Below, in pieces: positions 6,393 through 9,299 of a DNA stretch of 9,299 nucleotides (its first letter is position 1; each line of letters starts with the position of its first letter). Both the position numbers and the translations under genes were made by a program. The DNA lies in assembly GCA_946221495.1 (NCBI GenBank), contig CAMIFA010000181.1:1-9299 (forward strand), read 5' to 3'. Origin of the DNA: an uncultured cyanobacterium. Lineage in GTDB: Bacteria > Cyanobacteriota > Cyanobacteriia > Cyanobacteriales > Chroococcidiopsidaceae. Under the pieces are notes generated by a model, which was given only the letters and a program-made list of their open reading frames with translations, made no database searches and had not been told where the DNA came from.

Positions 6393-7163
6393 TTACAGTT
6401 TAGGTGTTGAACCTTCGGTAATTCGCTGCTTAAGAACACGATAGAAGAATAATGGATTACCTACAACATAACGTTCCCATAGACGCTGCGGTTCAACAAC
6501 CAACCGTGTTAACCACTCAAGTCCACGGTCAGTCATCCAACGTGGTCCTCTATATACAGTACCTGTGTAGAAATCTAAGCAAGCACCTAGAGGCAAAAAA
6601 ACGCGCGCTTCTAGTTGCTCCATGTTGTCTAGAATCCATTCCTCCTGTAATGGCATCCCAAAACCAACGTACAAAATTCCTGGTTTAAATTCATTAATCT
6701 TTTGAATAACAAGCTCATTTTCCACACCGGATTTATCAAAATGACCGTGATGTCCTTGTACCCGCAACTTAGGTGCAATCGATGCGAATTTCGCTATAGT
6801 CTTTTCGACTACACCTGGTTTGCCTGCTAAGAGAAATAAGGAAACATCTTGTTTTTCACAAGCTAATGCAAATTTTTCTATATAATCTGGACAAGTCATG
6901 CGATGTTCAGATTCAACAGAATAGCCAAGCAGGCTAGCTCCCAACAATACACCAAATCCATCGCAGAATACCAAATCTGACTTGTTGAAGAAATCTTGAT
7001 ACCACGGTAAATCGTATGCAAGGTTTACTGCTTTAACATTCACATGACCCACTATAGTTTTTTTTTCCAGTTGTGCAGCTTCTACTAGGTAATCTATTAA
7101 TTCGCATACCTTTACTTTATGGAATCTTGTTTTAAGTAAACTAATTTCATCAAAACTCTTCAT
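6393..7163 (-). CDS. WecB/TagA/CpsF-family glycosyltransferase
   Basis: A 256-aa GT26-type glycosyltransferase, a family that transfers an N-acetyl sugar (for example UDP-ManNAc) to a lipid-linked sugar in making teichoic acid, capsule or enterobacterial common antigen polymers. The family pattern spans the full length: HVNVKAVNLA at 40-49, the proposed catalytic Asp68 in CDGFGV, Arg88 in SEHRMTCPDY, GHHGHF at 137-142, GFGMPLQEEW with Gln173, LPLGACLDFYTG, and the C-terminal GPRWMTDRGLEWLTRL...EPQRLWERY. No membrane segment is visible; family members associate with the inner membrane through the positively charged C-terminus. In a cyanobacterium it likely serves exopolysaccharide or lipopolysaccharide synthesis; the exact substrate cannot be read. 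It is a single gene with no polysaccharide neighbours in the window and is bracketed by two transposase remnants, which suggests it was moved in or marooned. The ATG at 7163 fits the family N-terminus, though the Shine-Dalgarno is weak. Confidence 0.93.
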   Translation of the reverse strand: MKSFDEISLLKTRFHKVKVCELIDYLVEAAQLEKKTIVGHVNVKAVNLAYDLPWYQDFFNKSDLVFCDGFGVLLGASLLGYSVESEHRMTCPDYIEKFALACEKQDVSLFLLAGKPGVVEKTIAKFASIAPKLRVQGHHGHFDKSGVENELVIQKINEFKPGILYVGFGMPLQEEWILDNMEQLEARVFLPLGACLDFYTGTVYRGPRWMTDRGLEWLTRLVVEPQRLWERYVVGNPLFFYRVLKQRITEGSTPKL

Positions 7164-7430
7164 GGCAATATGCCTATCAATATTTATAAGGATTGGAGTA
7201 ATAGGAAGCTATTTTAGATATTGATTTAAAAAGTTAGATAGGATTGGTTTCTGAATCATAAGTGGAGAACTCCAGCTTACACTAAACTTTTCTTTGTTAG
7301 TCAGATTTTACAATTTTTTTTGCTTTGCTTATAAGATGAGAAATTAGATTAAGCTTTTAGCAAGTTGTATTATAGCGTTTTCCAAGCTATTGACGTACAA
7401 CTAAAGTACAGCTTACTTAGATTTTCTTCA

Positions 7431-7619
7431 GTGCCATAAAAGCCTACTCGAACCCTATGCCAAAAAATTGTAGATGCCTATGCTAAAGGAACCATTACTC
7501 AGCGCCAGCTAGCCAAGCAATTGGGAGTTGCATTGAGTTTTAGAGAAAAGTTACTCAAACAACATCAAAAGACAAGAAGTATTGACACTGAAGATTAGGA
7601 CTCAGCAAACCCCAACCAA
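7431..7619 (+). pseudogene. IS630-type transposase N-terminus, remnant B (frameshifted)
   Basis: The open stretch 7440-7598 reads KPTRTLCQKIVDAYAKGTIT, QRQLAKQLGVALSF and REKLLKQHQKTRSIDTED, then a stop. It includes the KIVDAY segment missing from remnant A. An in-frame TAA (7437-7439) lies just after the would-be GTG start, and no other good start exists. An extra A near 7585 shifts the frame; without it the protein would continue as IALKIRTQQTPTK, in line with remnant A. So the gene is dead at both ends and lacks any catalytic region. It lies on the strand opposite psbC and the glycosyltransferase, upstream of the latter. Confidence 0.65.
7485..7574 (+). repeat. 90-bp direct repeat, copy B
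   Basis: The exact match of 6170-6259, 1315 bases to the right in the same orientation. The glycosyltransferase gene lies wholly between the two copies, so homologous recombination between them would delete it. Confidence 0.9.
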
Positions 7620-7755
7620 GCTGTTTCTTTTATGTTGATTTTAACTATGCCTGTCGTTGCTAAAAACGAGCACTCAGTTTATCTACTATTTGCACATACT
7701 TAAAGTGAAATGATATTAATAGACTAAGAATCGCTATATATCAACCTTCTGTAGT

Positions 7756-7787
7756 AAAAAAAGGCTTCTGTTGTTACACAGAAGCCT
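7756..7787 (-). terminator. Intrinsic terminator of the psbD-psbC operon
   Basis: Read on the minus strand, AGGCTTCTG (7787-7779) pairs with CAGAAGCCT (7770-7762) in a perfect 9-bp stem, plus one A-T pair closing a 6-base loop. Seven T residues follow (7762-7756). It starts about 40 bases after the psbC stop codon, as expected for a strong rho-independent terminator of a highly expressed photosystem gene. Confidence 0.9.
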
Positions 7788-7826
7788 AGAAATTTATTTT
7801 TCAGTGAGAAAAATTAATCTTACAGT

Positions 7827-9230
7827 TTAGTCAATTGGACCCATAGCCATCACTGGCTCGTTTTCACGGTTGAGACCTTTTTCAAAGCCAGCAACTGCCG
7901 CTCGTGCTCTGCCAGCGTGCCACAAGTGACCAACTAGGAACAAGAACGCCATGATGAAATGGAAGGAGGCTAGCCAAGAACGCGGAGACACAAAGTTAAA
8001 GGAGTTAATCTCCGTAGCCACACCACCTACTGAGTTGATAGAACCCAAAGGAGCATGAGTCATGTACTCAGCCGCCCTACGAGCTTGCCAAGGCTGAATA
8101 TCGTTCTTAATCTTGTCTAAGTCAAGACCATTGGGACCACGCAACGGCTCTAGCCAAGGAGCACGCACATCCCAGAAGCGCATTGTTTCACCACCAAAGA
8201 TAATTTCGCCAGTGGGAGAGCGCATCAGGTATTTACCTAAACCTGTAGGACCTTGAGCAGAACCTACGTTCGCGCCCAAGCGTTGGTCACGAATCAAGAA
8301 GGTCAATGCTTGAGCTTGCGACGCTTCGGGACCCGTAGGACCGTAGAATTCGCTGGGATATACGGTGTTGTTAAACCAAACGAAGCAGGTTGCAATGAAC
8401 GCCATTAGGGACACAGCACCCAAGCTGTAGGAGAGGTAAGCTTCTCCAGACCAGATGAAACCGCGACGCGCCCAGGCAAAGGGTTTGGTGAGAATGTGGA
8501 AGATGCCCCCAGTAATCAGCAGCAGGGCTACCCAAATATGACCGCCAACAACGTCTTCTAAGTTATCAACGCTGACAATCGAACCTTCACCACCAAAGGG
8601 AGACCTCAACACATAACCAAAGATTTTAGCTGGGTTGAGCGTTGGGTTAGTAATGACGCGAACATCACCACCACCTGGAGCCCAAGTATCATAAAGACCA
8701 CCAACAAACATAGCCTTGATTACCAGCAGTAGAGCTCCACACCCTAAGATGAGCAGGTGAAACCCGATAATGCTAGTCATCTTGTTCTTGTCTTTCCAGT
8801 CATAACCAAAGAAAGAGGAATACTCTTCTAAGGTTTCGGGACCACGAACAGCATGATAAATACCGCCGAACCCCAATACAGCTGAAGAAATTAAGTGCAG
8901 TACACCGACAACAAAGTAGGGGAAGATATTAATTACTTCACCACCAGGACCGACACCCCATCCTTGAGCTGCAAGGTGAGGCAACAGAATGAGACCCTGT
9001 TCATACATCGGCTTTTCTGGAATAAAGTGAGCGACTTCAAATAAAGTCATCGCTCCCGCCCAGAAAACAATTAGACCAGAATGGGCAACGTGAGCACCCA
9101 GCAGTTTGCCGGATACGTTAATCAAACGGGCGTTACCAGACCACCAGGCAAAACCGGATGATTCTAGGTCACGACCACCGCCCAAAGCAAGAGAAGAATT
9201 GCCAAAAGGGGCATTATAAGGCGTTTCCAC
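7827..9230 (-). CDS. psbC: Photosystem II CP43 chlorophyll apoprotein
   Basis: CP43 is a core antenna subunit of photosystem II in the thylakoid membrane. It binds chlorophyll a and beta-carotene, passes excitation energy to the D1/D2 reaction centre and helps hold the Mn4CaO5 cluster. The 467-aa product is full length and highly typical, with six hydrophobic membrane segments carrying chlorophyll-ligand histidines (for example GAHVAHSG, GHLWHAGRA). The large lumenal loop is intact, including GPTGPEASQAQ, SAQGPTGLGKY and GGETMRFWD. Glu348 and Arg351 correspond to the conserved Glu354 and Arg357 next to the Mn cluster. I chose the GTG at 9230 because it yields the family N-terminus VETPYN, has a good Shine-Dalgarno nine bases upstream and overlaps psbD by 17 bases. 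An ATG at 9296 would add 22 residues that are really psbD codons in another frame. It is co-transcribed with psbD and ends at a strong terminator. Confidence 0.98.
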   Translation of the reverse strand: METPYNAPFGNSSLALGGGRDLESSGFAWWSGNARLINVSGKLLGAHVAHSGLIVFWAGAMTLFEVAHFIPEKPMYEQGLILLPHLAAQGWGVGPGGEVINIFPYFVVGVLHLISSAVLGFGGIYHAVRGPETLEEYSSFFGYDWKDKNKMTSIIGFHLLILGCGALLLVIKAMFVGGLYDTWAPGGGDVRVITNPTLNPAKIFGYVLRSPFGGEGSIVSVDNLEDVVGGHIWVALLLITGGIFHILTKPFAWARRGFIWSGEAYLSYSLGAVSLMAFIATCFVWFNNTVYPSEFYGPTGPEASQAQALTFLIRDQRLGANVGSAQGPTGLGKYLMRSPTGEIIFGGETMRFWDVRAPWLEPLRGPNGLDLDKIKNDIQPWQARRAAEYMTHAPLGSINSVGGVATEINSFNFVSPRSWLASFHFIMAFLFLVGHLWHAGRARAAVAGFEKGLNRENEPVMAMGPID

Positions 9231-9299
9231 GGGGTAGTACCTCCTCAGGGAATTGGAATTGCTCGTGGGGCTGATCTTGAGGAGCCATCCAAGCACGGA
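9214..9299 (-). CDS. psbD: Photosystem II D2 protein, C-terminal end (partial)
   Basis: Only the last 27 codons and the stop are in the window; the gene continues past the right edge. In its own frame the minus strand reads RAWMAPQDQPHEQFQFP followed by EEVLPRGNAL and TAA (9216-9214), the well-known C-terminus of D2. D2 pairs with D1 to form the photosystem II reaction centre and binds pheophytin and plastoquinone QA. The final 17 bases overlap the psbC start, the conserved cyanobacterial and plastid arrangement. Confidence 0.95.
   Translation of the reverse strand, partial: RAWMAPQDQPHEQFQFPEEVLPRGNAL
9240..9246 (-). promoter_or_regulatory. Shine-Dalgarno of psbC, inside psbD
   Basis: On the minus strand GAGGAGG (9246-9240) lies within the psbD codons for Pro-Glu-Glu-Val, nine bases before the GTG at 9230-9228. 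It decides the psbC start: the upstream ATG at 9296 has no support. It also allows separate initiation of CP43 while ribosomes finish D2. Confidence 0.9.

Larger units (their letters stand above)
7371..7740 (+). mobile_element. Possible internally deleted IS630-like element (MITE-like)
   Basis: The left end begins TATAGCG at 7371 and the right end finishes with CGCTATATA at 7732-7740, its inverted counterpart. Over the first 23 bases the two ends match at about 16 positions after reverse-complementing. Between them lie the transposase N-terminal remnant and about 110 bases of unrelated AT-rich DNA, but no catalytic domain. TA dinucleotides at both borders fit the TA target preference of IS630/Tc1-mariner elements. 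The element boundary is inferred from short imperfect repeats and could be wrong. Confidence 0.35.
7164..7826. other. Intergenic region between the psbC 3' end and the glycosyltransferase start
   Basis: 663 bases with no intact gene. From right to left it holds the psbC terminator (7756-7787), a short AT-rich stretch, IS630-like remnant B (7371-7740), and about 200 AT-rich bases where the glycosyltransferase promoter must lie. I see no convincing promoter motifs in that last part. Confidence 0.6.

Noticed and set aside
6452..6688. 78-residue plus-strand open frame
   Set aside because: It lies wholly inside the glycosyltransferase gene on the opposite strand and has no family resemblance.
6791..6797. 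CGCTATA as a right end for remnant A
   Set aside because: It falls inside the intact glycosyltransferase coding sequence and is only a 7-base match, so chance is likely.
9231..9296. Extension of psbC to an ATG at 9296
   Set aside because: These bases are the D2 C-terminus in another frame. The GTG at 9230 has a Shine-Dalgarno and the family N-terminus.

Overview
This window comes from a cyanobacterial chromosome. The right end carries the end of psbD and a complete psbC (photosystem II D2 and CP43), overlapping in the classical cyanobacterial and plastid way. The left half has six exact copies of the HIP1 octamer GCGATCGC. Several tandem and dispersed repeats resemble those of repeat-rich cyanobacteria. 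Base composition and the mix of repeats fit a multicellular or Chroococcidiopsis-like lineage, but the genus cannot be fixed from this sequence.

Left, plus strand (304-5393): a full-length SNF2-family helicase/translocase (1087 aa) is followed without a gap by a SWIM zinc-finger protein (276 aa), whose ATG directly follows the helicase stop codon. After a 320-base spacer holding a GC-rich repeat block comes a TerY-like von Willebrand A protein (224 aa) with an intact MIDAS metal site. The helicase and SWIM genes clearly form one transcription unit and probably act together on DNA or chromatin-like substrates. Whether the vWA protein belongs with them is open. Both operon genes have absorbed repeat DNA in frame: a 7/8-bp tandem array and a small hairpin in the helicase, and a Pro/Ser/Gln-rich linker in the SWIM protein.

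Middle, minus strand (5710-7163): a 61-aa stand-alone PCP_red-domain protein, related to the C-terminus of the ChlB subunit of dark-operative protochlorophyllide reductase, has a 17-bp palindrome upstream. Next is a WecB/TagA/CpsF-family glycosyltransferase (256 aa). This glycosyltransferase gene is flanked by two direct-repeat remnants of the same transposase-like gene (IS630-type N-terminal helix-turn-helix). Both are broken by frameshifts yet share a 90-bp stretch that is completely identical. The right-hand remnant may be an internally deleted element with imperfect terminal inverted repeats (about 7371-7740).

Right, minus strand (7756-9299): psbC ends at a strong intrinsic terminator (10-bp stem plus seven U). 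It starts at a GTG located 17 bases inside the end of psbD, with a good Shine-Dalgarno sequence inside psbD codons. The psbD promoter and most of psbD lie outside the window.

No tRNA, rRNA, CRISPR array or riboswitch was recognised. The most interesting material is the SNF2-SWIM(-vWA) neighbourhood, the in-frame repeat insertions, and the paired transposase remnants around the glycosyltransferase.
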